A stretch of DNA of 64,000 nt from Paragonimus westermani (taxonomy: Eukaryota; Platyhelminthes; Trematoda; Plagiorchiida; Troglotrematidae), in the NCBI GenBank assembly GCA_008508345.1, contig QNGE01001315.1, positions 84,364 to 148,363 of the forward strand, written 5' to 3'. This document shows, piece by piece, positions 10,220-23,145 of the stretch. The notes beneath the pieces were generated by a model. The model was given only the letters and a program-made list of their open reading frames with translations, did not search any database and was not told the origin of the DNA. Numbering within the stretch: the stretch's first letter is position 1; every line of letters begins with the position of its first letter. The position numbers and the translations under genes were made by a program.

Positions 10220-11520
10220 GTTTGTTTCTAACGGTTCACCCAACTGACGGTGATTTTACGAGCTAACGATGACTAAACAATCCACTTCTGTTCAAAACAA
10301 AGTCCATACGAATGGCTCATCATGTATCTAGCGATCACTCCGTTGAGATAACGCTCACTTTCACAGTTTTTTCATTCATTTGTCGATGGCAGTAGAACCA
10401 TCGTCTGCTCCTTCGCGTTACGAGCAATAGCTCTTATCCATGAGACTATCTTAGATATATACTTTTTTGTGTAAATGCAATAAAGCTAACTGACGCACGT
10501 GAGCATTGCTTTAAACATAGTTGGTACAACCTGGTGTGCACCAACGAAATGTTATCATGTCACACTTGAGTTGCTGGGCAGTTCTATATACCACATGCCA
10601 GCAGAAGACAAATGGAAAAAACGTGCTCTTTTCCAGTGCTCTTCAAAATACAGTGCTATAAACTTCAAAGAATAGTCTTTGTATTCTCGCAAGTAATTGA
10701 CGGAGGTATTTATTACAAGTTTTATGATGGCCTAGTGCGGTGGCTGGTTGTCTTTGAGAGACTACTTTCAGGACTGGATATCAAGTGTGTTGAATCGTTA
10801 GTTCGTGGGTTTCTGGTGGCTGCCTACATATGTTTACAGGCGCTTCCCGTTACTGTTCATAGTTGAATGACAGTTGCTTCTCATGACATGTTTAATTAGG
10901 CCTGAATTGGAACCTGAGCATTTTCCTGTCTGTTGAGAATTTGATATTGGAATTTTTGTTACAATGCCTTAAAACTGTCCTGATCTGTCTGCTTTTATCA
11001 CATCGTGAACAGTGCCTATCCGCCCACACATCACACGCACCTTCCCAATAAACAGCGAATTGAGCTTCATATTGTCACAAACTAGTAATGGTTGCTGCGT
11101 TTGCAGTTTTTGGATATTCATAGAACAAACCAACTAATTCCATCTCGACATGTTGCATCAACCGTGTGACAATTTTTTGCTTCGCTCTTATGCTCGTCCT
11201 TTGTTGTCTTCAGCCCTCGTGACCTTTATCGTATGGGCGTAAGTTTAACGCTGAATATGTGTATGTTCGCAATTGTAACTTTTCTGAACCATAGTGTGCA
11301 CAATATCATATGGGGAATCCGAATTCATTCAGAATATCCGGATTGTACAACTGAATTCTTTCTGATGCAGTGCGTTGTTGGACTTTAACTGGTCTACCAT
11401 TGATGACACTTTTAGCGTGAAATATCTAAGGTAGATGGAAAATAAACAACCTTGAAAATTGTCAAACGTGCCAATGCATACATGCTATTGATCTCCACGT
11501 GCCACCACGCACAAAAACGA

Positions 11521-11570
11521 TTTGAACCCAGCGGTACAGCTAACCGCGCTTTCACTAGCCTAGCAAATGG
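11521..11570 (-). repeat. tRNA-like relic (possible second SINE type)
   Basis: The minus strand has a B-box-like GGGTTCAAATCG preceded at tRNA-like spacing by TAGGCTAGTGAAAGCGCGGT, which resembles an A box. No clover-leaf can be closed convincingly, so it is not called as a tRNA. Its body does not match the main SINE family. Confidence 0.3.
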
Positions 11571-12799
11571 AACTTTCAAGTCCATCGAACAAGCACCACG
11601 GCTTTCTTAGTTCGCCATTTAGTGTATACCCTCCAAGATCTTTTTGAGCTGCTAGTAATCTCATTGAAAATGTCGGGTATGGCACTTTATTACCCATCGT
11701 CGTTTTTTGTGTGTGCCTGGCCTAGTCTTTCGACTGTCCTGGTTATCGACCTTTACTTAGGAATGTTGGTGAACTGTCTTTGTTCATACTGAATACTTTC
11801 TGTCAAAGCCGATCCTTTGGTGTATCCAAAAGACATCGATTCTTTAAAGCCCTCTGCTGGTTATGAAAGGCTTCTTATTAATCCTTTATCTAAGCGCCAC
11901 AAAAATGTGGCTCAACTTATTGAAATGTAGTACACTTATCTGTTGGAAACACGTTTTCCTATTGAACGATTTGAATTTCGTAGAAAATCTCTGGGTTTCC
12001 CACGAAATTGACACATTTAACGAGAATTCCATCGGTGTTCAACGGTGTTTATATGTATGGTCAGCTCCACTAGAGAATGAAATGCACGAAGAGCCTAGCT
12101 GTGAACCCAGTTGGTTGATTTCAGTTGATTTATACGGTATTCTGCATTAGATCTGATCCAACTTGTTCTCTAATGTCGACAGAGTTTCGCATGAAAGCTG
12201 GCACCAAGCGTCACATCAAATTGTTTCATCCATCACTTCAGTAGCATCAACATATTAATCGACCGTTTGTTTCCCATAGTAGATAATGTCACCTCCCCGG
12301 GGAACGATGTTACGGCGTAAGCAGACGATAGTTTAAAGGAGGCAGGCGCTTCTAACTTCTGAAAATATCAGTTTGCGATTTCCCCTAAGTGATATATGGT
12401 CCGTTGATCTGTTGATATGGCCACATCATGCCTAACCATAGCATTGATTCCTGAACATATACGTAGCTTTATATTAGACAATATGTATATACATATACGT
12501 ATATTGATGGATATTTTTCATCGCTGTTCTGATTTTAATATTTACATAATGTGTGTGGTGTGGAGAGGTGAAGAAGCTGTTTTTATATGGTTGGAGAAGC
12601 GACACTGAAAGCGTTCGGAAATCGCTATCGGTCTACTATCCGAATGAAGGCTTCGGATCGTTAATTGACATGCTGTATGATGTAGCCAACGTCCGTGTAT
12701 ATATGGGAGGAAACCAATTATTCATGTATATGATTCGCCATCGAACAGTTTAGACTGATCGGGTACGCCGTATTCCCCTCCATAAGGCCTCCTTTTCTG

Positions 12800-12878
12800 A
12801 GACAATGATCGTGACCTATCAGAATGAATAGACCATTTNAGACAATGATCGTGACCTATCAGAATGAATAGACCATTT
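12800..12878. repeat. 39-nt exact direct duplication split by an N
   Basis: 12800-12838 and 12840-12878 are identical (start AGACAATGATCGTGACC) and are separated only by the ambiguous base 12839. This is the appearance of two overlapping contig ends joined without merging, so the second copy is probably an assembly artefact. Confidence 0.85.
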
Positions 12879-13933
12879 TTACTTGCTTGGTTTTTAATCA
12901 GCTAAATTCATTGTTTACGTGGCGAACGTAAGTACCATTTTTTTAACTATCCTTCAGCCTTCCGATTAGAAAACATTTGCACATCCTTATGTACTATGGG
13001 ACACGCATTTTCGAGTGGAGTAAAGTGACATTTTGCACTCGTCTTCTGGTTTAACTTGGAAACAGTTAAGAGAATCCGTTGGTTATGATTCCCGACGAAG
13101 GCTTCCGTTTTGTTTATCTCTAGACATAATGTTGAAGTTTTGTCTAACTCTCTTCCCTTCCGTCCAGGCTGTTCTTCGGACCTTCACAAGAAGGTGCCTT
13201 CGTTAAGCTAATCATCATCAGTGCTGAAACTATGTTTGTTCTGTTTGATCAATTTTAGATTCTTCTGGTATTGATTTCATTCGGTTCACATAGTGGGGTT
13301 AGCTGCAAATTATATCTACAGCTAGTGTCCGACTTAGACGTCCCAATCAACGGGATAAACCGAACGGGCCGTTCTCAAGAGAAATCGGTCGAACAGCCGA
13401 GTTAGAAGTGTACACAACATGTAATTAGGGAACTCCCCATATCGACAGTTAGAATTCCGGTTTAGAAAGGTGGACACACAGCCATTGAGCTGCACAATAA
13501 ACATCTGGTTTTATTCAATGTTTCACGTCACTGATACCTCTGCCTAGCTCGTGGAGCATACTACTTTTTGCACAGTATTGCACTTCAACAGTAACACCGG
13601 CATACGTTGTCTCTACCCGTTAGAATGACTGGTGACATGGCTAGATGGGCAAACTGAATTGTTAGTTAACACAGAAGAAGAACAATTCGAACTCCTTCAA
13701 CATAAGCCTATGGTGTATAACAGTCGTTAACTCTTCAGGCTTATGGGCATTTCCGGGTACGAGAAACATTAAGAAGTTGAGACAGTAGAAATTCACAAAT
13801 TCCCGTCAGCCACGTAGACGCCTAGAGTTGTCTCAAGCTTTCTGCAATTGCTAGGGTCATGTTCTTCAGTTGTGCTGGTTTTATGAGTATACATTTCGTT
13901 TTCTAACAGATTATCGTTCATTCTCCTCTGTAG

Positions 13934-14418
13934 GTGATACTGAACCCGTGTGTGTCAGTAGATGGTGTAGCTCGCAGATACTTTACAATGAAGCCTACGG
14001 AGGCCCTGTCTCGTCCACGTCGTCTTCCACATCCGGTCTCGGTGCTCACGAAAGACCATGGCACCGGAATCGTTTGCAGCGTATTACTGTTGATGATAGT
14101 CCTGGCGAAGGTCCTCACGATCACAATGGTGACGAATTATCCCCGCCACTACAACGCAATAGGTCCTCGAGTCCTGTCGAATCGGACGCTGTATGGTTAG
14201 CCGATTCCCGGCGAGTTAGACAATCTAGTGAATTATCTCAGGCTGCAGGCAGTGCCGAGGCTAGCATTGAATTACAGAAACCGAAGGATGGCACGCTTGT
14301 ACCATCCTATCAATCCACACCGTCAAACCCATTGCCTATTGCGTCTCCCAGTCCAACCATTATCCGTATCAGCCAACCTAAGAAGGCGAATACCGATCAC
14401 CAGACGAACCAAGACGAT
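13934..14418 (+). CDS. Candidate exon 4 of the unrecognised gene
   Basis: The acceptor is TTCTCCTCTGTAG and the donor is a near-perfect GTGAGT at 14419. The first two bases complete the glycine codon from the previous exon, then 161 full codons run to a phase-0 end. Segments include CVSRWCSSQILYNEAYGGP near the start, RSSSPVESDAVWLADSRRV in the middle and PSPTIIRISQPKKANTD near the end. It is Ser/Pro-rich and polar with scattered acidic patches, again suggesting disorder. The excellent splice sites and phase agreement make this one of the best-supported exons here. Two other open frames over the same stretch are shadows. Confidence 0.62.
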
Positions 14419-17400
14419 GTGAGTATCCCTCTTCTATTTTCTTCTTTTCGGTTGTTAAACTTGCCGCTCTTCAGTTTCTTCTATTGCGATGCTACCATCA
14501 GTAATCTCTTTTTCTCGTGTGTAAGCGTTTGCTACTTATATACAAATTATGCTCTGTTTGGAAAATTTTCCAAATCGTGCTGTTCTGCTTATTAGCTAAA
14601 AGTTATTCACTCATTCTTCATTCACCGATCATGGTCTACCTGGCTATTGGTGACTCATCAATCGACTAACTGTTTCGCATAAATAGCATGGAGGTGTGTA
14701 CTGTTGAACGCCTCTGACCGTAGCTAAGCTCACTTTTGATGGGTTACTGATGAGTAATCGATAGACTGGGTTGTTGTATTCCTATTTCTTTAATGGATCT
14801 CAATTCTCCCTCCTGATATCGATTTCTCAGTCACGTCCATCTGTAACGAACAGCCTAAATTCTGTGGCAACCCTATCATATCTCAATTTAGTTAGTATTC
14901 TACGCTATCAACTTATGAGTATTACTAGGTTTAGGTGGTGAGGTGACGATCGTTAATGTTGACCTGACTGTTGCAACACACAGGCATTTAGTAATTGTTT
15001 GGTAGAAGTTACATAGGGATGGTATGGATCCACTCCACAGCATACAAGTTTCTATTCTGAGATTTCAAATAAGCGATATGTGTATATGTAAAATAAGTGC
15101 AAAATTAAGGTTTCTTCTTCATACCAGCCAATTCCGTTGAACGAACTACTTTCGTGCTTCATTACTGTTGTCACTCTGGAGTAAGAAGGGTGCTAAAGTA
15201 CGAGCTCTTTATTCATATTAATCTAAAACACACGCTCACTGGGAGTCTCAATCGTGTTAGCGGTGAAGATGGTTAACTGTCTTGTGTGGTTGTGTCTAAT
15301 CATTCTGAATTCGACATGATGTGCAAGTCATAGCACAATAGGAAGCAAGGTCGGTTATCTGAGTTCGTATTTGAGATCGACTCTGATTGCTGAATGTGGC
15401 TGGTTGCTCAGGCCGAAATTGAAGTACTCATGACTTTCAACTGCGTGCACCGTCACCACTAACTTATAGACTCCGTGCTTCCTGTCTATGCCCTAGCAAC
15501 ATAATGCTACATTTGGTCGGGCATTGGTATAATCCCTGAACCGTTCGCTCAAGCAAATGTCTTTACACTACTTGCTGTTGAGGAGGTTTCGTATCGCCCG
15601 AAAAGTCTCTGTCGTGGATTAGCTTACCATGTCCACAATAGACTGCTGTTTAACTTTCTTGGTGGAAGCCCCATTTACTGCCTTGATGTGGCGTTTTATT
15701 CTAACACCAAGTTAAATAAACGAAAGCCACTGCACGCTACTATAACCAGATTGTTGGTCGACTTGACTTAGAAGACCATTATTTCACACCAGCAGAGAGA
15801 AACGTTTACGATGTACTGGTCCCATCCTGGGTGGGAATCAGCCACCCGGAAGGAGCCCGTGAAACACTAATCATTCTGATTAATTAATCTAAGCAATGAG
15901 CATACAGATGCGAACCCCCTGTGATTAACTTGTCGTTCCGTGAACCAATTTGTTCACTTAAAAACTCCGAGTTATTTCTCTTACTCAAGCGTCTACTGTA
16001 GTCTGAATAACACTCGTGAACTCCGTACTGATGCGCTTTATTTTGTAATCGATTAAGTGTTCTTCAATCCAAACTAATCCAGGCTAACTGCACCAAAACG
16101 GAAATTCACGGGACGTGTCCATTACTAAATTCGGAATTTTACCCCTGTTTGATTCTGCGCGTCCTTGTGTGTATGTCTCTTACCCTATTCACACTTACTC
16201 CGTTCGCATATCCTCATCCATCCATTCAATTGCATGCTGCCTCAGTGTGGCCCGCATTGAGTAAGTCTTTTCGACATCCGTTGTCCGTGTTGCGATTGTT
16301 CCCCACTATGCATAACACTCTATATGCTAATGCATATAGCCCGAGATACTTTGCCACTATATTTAAATGCTCTACCGTTTAGAACTCTGCCACTCCCCAA
16401 TTTAACCAGTTTGGCTGCCTTTTCTTGTAACGTTGCTTAACTCTTCCTCTCTGTCCTCTGCTTTTGATAACTTACTAGAACCGGTGTTAACTGTCAGCTC
16501 GTATTAAATTGCTATGCACATGTGTTGACGTGTGTTTCTGTGACCACTGTGCGGCCACTTGCATTTCTCTATTCATGAAATTCATGCTATCTCTTTGTAC
16601 TGTGGTCACTGGACTAACTGTTTTGTCATGAGTCGGTTACTCCCATTCACACCGCTTCACTGCTTTATCTTGTGTATTATTCATTTATGTGCCGGATTAC
16701 TCGTAAGTAGTAAGAGTATCAAACCTCACCTACTGATTCCTTGTTTCTGGTATGTGTGGTGGTGGTTGGAGTAATTTGTCGCCAATCATCTGGCATCACA
16801 ATCACCCACTGTCTTGATATTCGAATGAGTTCTGGAGTTTCCACCATTAAATGCTTGTCGTTGCAAACCAATAGACGTTACCGACAAGCCTTTTGTTCCA
16901 CTCATCGTTTGCGCATCACAGTCGCTTTACATTTGCCCTTTGAGGCCATAAACTTTCGTGTTCATATCCTGAAGCCTGATTAGTGTTCGTCATCACTTTC
17001 ATCACCATCGAAAACGATACGTCAGAGACGGATTTGAGACCTAGCCAAACCAGTCATCGAAACCTCTATTCTAGAGACTAAACGAAGAGATGTCATGACA
17101 TCTGATCCCAAAAAACCTTACGTCTGAACTCATGCAGTCGCTGGCAAGGTACCCATATCTTTCAAGGAAATCGTGCTGTAGATGAGGTATGTCAATATCT
17201 ACGGTTTCCACTGTCCAACATCATTGGTTGTCAGTACTGCACGAACAGTTCAGTCAAACACGTACGACGTTCATATCATTGAGCCCTGTTTGTTACTGTT
17301 AAGGGTTAGTACACAACCGCAGACCATATCCATTCAATTCAAGTTCAGTTTGTCGGCGTATACTAACCATCTGGCTGCTACATGGTATCAGTAACTGATC

Positions 17401-20400
17401 ATGATAACGATTTTGCGTCAGCTAGTTCATCAGTGTAATCTCATTTAAAACAAATACCTGTTTACAGCAAACGTAACCGAAGCTCGCCACTTGTGTAACC
17501 CAGCCAGTAGGAAGCAGGCTAACAAAACTAAACGGTGAACAAGCTGTGAACCCAAAATAATGATTCCTGCTCTCATCCCTTATCAGCCCATTTGTTTTCC
17601 TGGTAAACGTAATTGTCCAGGTCGGAGTGAACGACTGTTCTTCTTGGTTTTTTGACAGTTATCTATCCCAACGCGATATTCATTTTTACAAAGTTCCTGC
17701 GAATTTTTGCGTTTGACATACCTCGAAATGACGGGCAGAAATCTCTACGTTAGTTTTTCTAAGTCGGTGTGTCACTCCAGCCATTACTTTGTTAACCTCA
17801 CGTTAAGTTTGATCGAGTCGCGTAATATAAACGCTCACCCACATTCGCAAGTGAGTAATACCCTGGCTGCCAGACCGTCTCGAGAGGAGAGTAACTGTCC
17901 TGGTAATTCCAATCGATAGCCCACTTATATTACCAGGTTGACGATGGCTCATTCAACAAGTACGGGTGCTTCGTCAACTATGTATGGCAGAGGATTTTGG
18001 TCGCCATCTGGCCGGCTGATAACGATTCCATTGTCGGACTACTTCGCTTCTCATTGATTATAAACGTTAGCCTTTAGGCCACGCGTCGAATTCACTAACT
18101 ACGCCTGTCCAGCGTCTCTGCTGACACTAGTTCTTTGTTTAGGCTATCGTAGTGGTCAGGGTTCAGCTTCTGACTGGAACAAAGGTGTATATCATTGATA
18201 AACTCTAACAAAGGCAAAACTCGCGTGTTGTGCGTTTTTTTTCGAAGTACACACACGGTCAGGTGAAAACGTTACTCTCAATCAAGACTGGTTTATGTTT
18301 ATGCTTTCCTAGTCCATGTTTTCTGTTATTTCTACGTTCCATTCATCTATTGGAGCTGAAAAACGGGGGAAAGTGATCATATTGATAGTGTTTAACCCTG
18401 TTAATATGTGTTATCTCGTGGACGCTTCATCGGCCATTCTTGGATACTTCAATTAAATGGCAAACAAAGAATATCAGTTTTGCGTTTCATTTCGTTATTA
18501 GGGCGTTCTTTATTACTGTCAGATCAGGAGAGAGTGCAGCCACACAACATTTTCTTCTAAACAGCCCCATCACACATCTTCTCGCAGAAGGTAGAACGAT
18601 GAATGGAATGAGCCATGCATTCGATGCCGCATGCAACGGGACTACTGTTGACAACATTTGGGAATTAATGACAAGCCTCTGGTCGTGGGTGTCCGTGGGG
18701 AATCAGACTATTCGATTGAGTGAGGTGAGCGAAAAGCGTGGCAGACGTAAACCGTTCTTCGCGAACGAGTCGGAAACAACCACACCACTCACCAGACGAA
18801 AATTCGTGATCATGGTCGCCAGAATAAACCACTAAAGCTCAGTTGGTGCTGTGTATCGATAGGAAAGCAGAACAGGCGGGTGAACAGACATGTAGAACAG
18901 ACTAGTCACAACAAATCACAGTCTTCGATTAATCATCCAGTCTACACAACTAATTAGAGCGAAGAGCCATGAAATAAAGTGAATTATTTCAGGACGGTTA
19001 AACAGATGGCGTATATCACGAGCTAGTCTCGGATAATTTTGTCATGTGCTTGAAATGCCGTTGCGCCTACACGTGTGCTCTGGGGTTCAGTCCCCATGAA
19101 GCCATCCGCCAAGAAGTGGTTCCTGTTTCAAGCGATCTTTTTAAGGTTAGCAACTCATCTCGCTGAATGCGGGGGCGTATTGTCATCTGCATCCTAAATC
19201 ATTTTCTCCCATTGGCCGACTCTGGTACAATTCTTGCAGTTTAGGCTCACATGTACAAGGACTGGCCTTCGTCATTCTCAGCAGCCGGATCTCTTTGCCT
19301 TATGTATTTGGGAGGTCGCTAATGATCATCAAAGCTCCGTGCTAGCGTCCGACTTACTTTTCCAGCCCTCCTCCTTTCATCCGTAATATTTTCGTACTCC
19401 TATTCTTCTCTGTTGGACCTGTTCATATTTCCTGGTGGCTTGTTAAGCCATCTTGCTCCTTGAGTGAAACGTCGATCGGTCATCGATAGCACGCGTTAAT
19501 GGAGATCTTTTGTATTGGAATAATTTATTTATGATTTTGAGCGGTTTTTGGAGAAATTCCTAACGCGCCAAATCTGAAAAGTCGATGTCTGACACGTTTG
19601 ATCAGGACTGGGCGAATCGTGGGAGCATGACCAGGTTATGGTGGCAAGCCTTACGTGATTGGAGATGTTCGCCTACCTGCGAATATCATAATTAAGTCTG
19701 AGAGATGGTGAATATGTTAAAGCGGTGCTGGTATGAGTTAGCTGTTATGCACTTTATTGAAATCGAACTTTTGACACTAGAATGTAACACATTTGCTCAG
19801 TTTGTTTCTGTAACACTATCTGACACCAAGTGAAGTGACCAAGTGTGTATTGTGGTCGTTTAACGGTACGCATTTAAAAAGATGTATAGACTGTGTGACA
19901 AATTTGTGGAACAATTGAGACGTGCGATCTGCGATTGTTTGGCCATGTAAGTCGCCTGCTGGAGAAACGCTACCAGTGCCGGACTTCATTCTTCACGATC
20001 TTTTTCGTTCATGAATACGTCCTCACTGGCTACCCGTTGGTGAAAAAAAATTATTATAATAGCCAACTCCGCTGCCTTGTTTGGATTTCAGAATGATTGG
20101 TGTTTTGCATCTTTGTGCTGTCCGTCAGTCACTACCGTGCTTGTTAACAACCAGCTCCTATCGATTATAGACCGCGATAGCCTGAATACGCTGAGGTAAG
20201 ATTTGAGTGGCTCGATTCCAACGAGGCGTCCAACCAGTTTTGGCGAGTATGACCACGTCACAGTAGTGTGTAGGTCCAGTTCCCTACTCTGACTGAGCTA
20301 GGTTAAGCTCTTGAGCATAAAATCCTATGAAATGTTCTTGGCTTTGCTCTTTGATGTCATAGATGCGGTTATGGGTCAATGTGTACATAATCAACTGGTG

Positions 20401-21778
20401 AGAGAAGTGACTATCAACTCCAGGTCGAACAATTCTAAAATGAGTACAACCAGAGTTTGAGAAAGTCAAAGAGGGAAAAAATGTCCGACACCGGTTTTTT
20501 GTGTAGGATGAACAGGAGCCAGTAAAGTGACAGATACAGAAGGGTAGTTAGGTAACTTTAAAAGAAACGGCTACAAATTGTTGTGGCTTCTAACAGTCAC
20601 TGGGAAGCTAAATAAATAGCCAGAGGTTTTGTGACTTACTGTTTCAATGTACGATGGCTCGATCCACAATACCTTCTGGTTAAATTCAACACTAATACGT
20701 ACGTATGCACACAATCTCTTGATTTTTGTATGATGACGTTTTGTTGTCAGTTTGTTTTGATTGCTTACTTTGTGCACCAAATACACTGTCTCTATCATTG
20801 TTGTTCTGGCTGTTATTCCGAAAATGACGCCCAACTTTTCCCTGTGTGGTGTTTACATAAGTTTGTAGATGATATTTCAACAAATATCACTTTTCAGTTA
20901 AATGGTTGGTCGTCAATAAGTTTAGTGTGCTCCTTACTGCATTCTTGATGGCTGGACATTTGTAGGATTTTTGTATGATCGCATCAAAATGCTTTTATGG
21001 TTGATTTACAAAGGTCGTCTGAATGCCTAATGTATGCACCAATGTTAGTTGCATTCAAACTATTGTTCACTGTTGCACAGTTTGTCTCTCTGAGTGACAT
21101 GTTCTGTGACTACCGTTGATTGTACCTGTTTATCCATTTTCTCATTTATATGGTTAGTCAAGGTACTGCAAACTTTCCAATACGCACCAATCGTAGTCGG
21201 ACAGCGTAGCTTTCTTCTGCGGATTGTTTTCGGCTCTGAATTGGATCTTAATAACTTACCTCCAATATGCTAGTGAGCTGAGGTCTATAACCCACATCAA
21301 TAACTTGATCACATTTCAACCTTACTACATGCAAATTATTCTTGTCATTTTACTGTACTACTCAAATAGCCGTAGACTTGAAGCCCAAGTAATAAGAAGA
21401 CACCGAATTGGATACAGTAAGCAGTTTTTAGTCATAGGACAAGAGTACAAATTTAAAGATGTGTTGATCAGTATTAGAGAAATCGAAATCCTTCACAGAC
21501 TGATCTCAATGACAAATGCAACGTTGCATACTGTAAACTAACTGATTCAATACAGAACAAAGTACTTGGCGGATAACAAAGGATGACATTAGAACTGTTT
21601 GTCCATTCTTGATCTCCTAAAACGACTTTGGATTGGCCCGCTACCAGATTGCCTATTTTATCCAAATTTGGGTGAACGGTTAATCGAATAGATTTTCACC
21701 ACTGGTATTTGACTACCAGGACCCATATAAATCGAAACTGTATTTATCGTTCTCATATTCGCATTCTTCTTTACCCAG
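14419..21778 (+). other. Long intron or undetected-exon region (about 7.4 kb)
   Basis: No recognised gene. Several short segments have good acceptor and donor pairs (15128-15180, 16253-16261, 18588-18724), but none can be tied to the chain by phase and composition. A weak B-box-like motif lies near 19085. AT-rich, otherwise featureless. Confidence 0.35.
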
Positions 21779-21888
21779 CGCGTGTTTTTTTTACTTGAGT
21801 CTTATTCGAGAGTAGTGCACAGACGTGAAAAAAAAGGATTCGTGACAGTGCAAAAATACGCTGACATACTATCTGGGCATCCAGACAG
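21779..21888 (+). CDS. Candidate exon 5, uncertain member of the chain
   Basis: A strong pyrimidine tract with TTACCCAG precedes it and CAG|GTGAGT follows. Phase 0 is open throughout (RVFFLLESYSRVVHRR, then KGFVTVQKYADILSGHPD) and agrees with the phase-0 end at 14418. It ends with two bases of an Arg or Ser codon. Unlike the earlier exons it has a folded-protein look, with alternating hydrophobic and charged residues. I do not recognise the family. The next good candidate exon (28845) starts in phase 0 and cannot follow it directly, so either an exon between them is missing or one of the two is wrong. Confidence 0.35.
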
Positions 21889-23049
21889 GTGAGTGTTTAG
21901 GACTCTATGTCAAACTGCTACAACCCCAACCTAGCGGGCTCGAAGATTGTAGTCTATCAAGTGTTCATGTTTCGACTTGTCTGACATGAATATCTCTACT
22001 GATTTAACCGGCGCATCGTTCGCTTCAACCCGGCTGACCATCAAAGTGTGCATGCTGTCACATCGCACCTATGCCCATTCCCTTCTTGCCAGAACATACG
22101 GTGTCAGTGAGAACGTCTGGGACGGTTGTAATGTGCACGATATGTACTATTGCTCTGCTACACACTACATTTTGGCTTTCTGAAGACTATTTATTACGAG
22201 CTTAGTACAATGGATATATGATTTGGGCACGAGGCAATCATTCATGTGACAGTCATCTTGGTAAACGTACGATTGATAAAGCAATCAAACAGTTCAACTC
22301 GAGTCAGACTAGCGTGGACTGTGGTCTCCTATGGTCAAATAATACTTCCATTCGTGTATAGGTATTCTGTCTCGTCTTTTTTAACATTCATTTGACCCTA
22401 CTCGATCAGTTGACCTTGCTCGTCTGATCTTCAAATTGTGCATCGAATAAACATATGACTCTGTATGTCCTCATTGTTTATATATCAGAACAGTAATCCA
22501 ACACCCACGCAGCTCTGCTTACTGTCATAACACAGGTAAACTCATTTAATTTTACTGCTCATTGAATGCGGTTGGCGGCATCCGATTCGGATTAGCCTGT
22601 CACAGTGACCGAAGCCAAAGGACGCCTGCGCTTAACAGTCACCGCAATTGGCTTGCGCCGCACCAATTGCGGTTCCACCAACACACCACATATCCAGTGT
22701 AAACCCGAAGGAATAAGACTGAGAGGTGTGATAGTGGGGTCTTTCTGTCCAGCCGGCCAATGCTGGTTAGCCACTTGATTGGCTATTAAGGAAAGGAAAC
22801 TCTTATCTCTCGGAAACTAAACAGAGAGAGGCTGCAATGACGAGATCTACACTGAGAAGAAAGATTTTTGAGGTGTAATACAAGAAGCATTGTAGTATAG
22901 GAGTGCAGGTTGGTGCATCGCTGAGAAGATAGGGATGAAAAGCAACATTCTCATTGAACTGTGAAAAGCCAGGCAGACCAATCATTATACAATACACCAA
23001 CAAAGCCGGAGAAAAGATTGGGTAGAAGACCACAGACACTCAAGTTTCT
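21889..23049. other. Intronic or intergenic, with a possible repeat at 22592-22774
   Basis: No gene. The minus strand of 22592-22774 is open for 60 codons (MANQHWPAGQKDPTITPLS...) and contains an inverted pair around CCGCAATTGG / CCAATTGCGG. It may be a degraded repeat, since a vaguely similar peptide pattern occurs on the plus strand at 58830-58950. Not assigned. Confidence 0.3.
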
Positions 23050-23145
23050 GAAAAGAAGAGCGGATTAATTGTCAACCACCAGGGTGTTGGTCGATGCACT
23101 CATTAACAGGAGTAGACTGGATATGCTTATATGACCTACCTGATC

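Larger units (their letters stand above)
10220..13933 (+). other. Intron (about 3.7 kb)
   Basis: Inferred phase-1 intron. It holds a possible 25-nt microexon (11214-11238), a tRNA-like relic (11521-11570), AT-rich sequence near 12480, and a 39-nt exact duplication around an N at 12839. Nothing else is supported. Confidence 0.45.

Noticed and set aside
14831..14942. Open phase-0 stretch after an excellent acceptor (GATTTCTCAG)
   Set aside because: It reaches a stop before any good donor, and its composition is unlike the exon chain.
16253..16261. Very short CAG...GTAAGT segment suggesting a microexon
   Set aside because: In the phase set by the preceding exon it contains a stop, and such short acceptor-donor pairs are expected by chance in kilobases of intron.
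18588..18724. Exon-like segment with good CTCGCAG acceptor and GTGAGC donor
   Set aside because: Its entry phase does not fit the exon ending at 14418 and no intermediate exon was found. The peptide shows no domain.
19060..19110. B-box-like GGTTCAGTCCC motif
   Set aside because: No convincing A box or clover-leaf, and no match to the SINE body.
22592..22774. 60-codon minus-strand frame resembling plus-strand 58830-58950
   Set aside because: Only a vague RRKP-type pattern is shared. The nucleotide alignment is too poor to call a repeat family.
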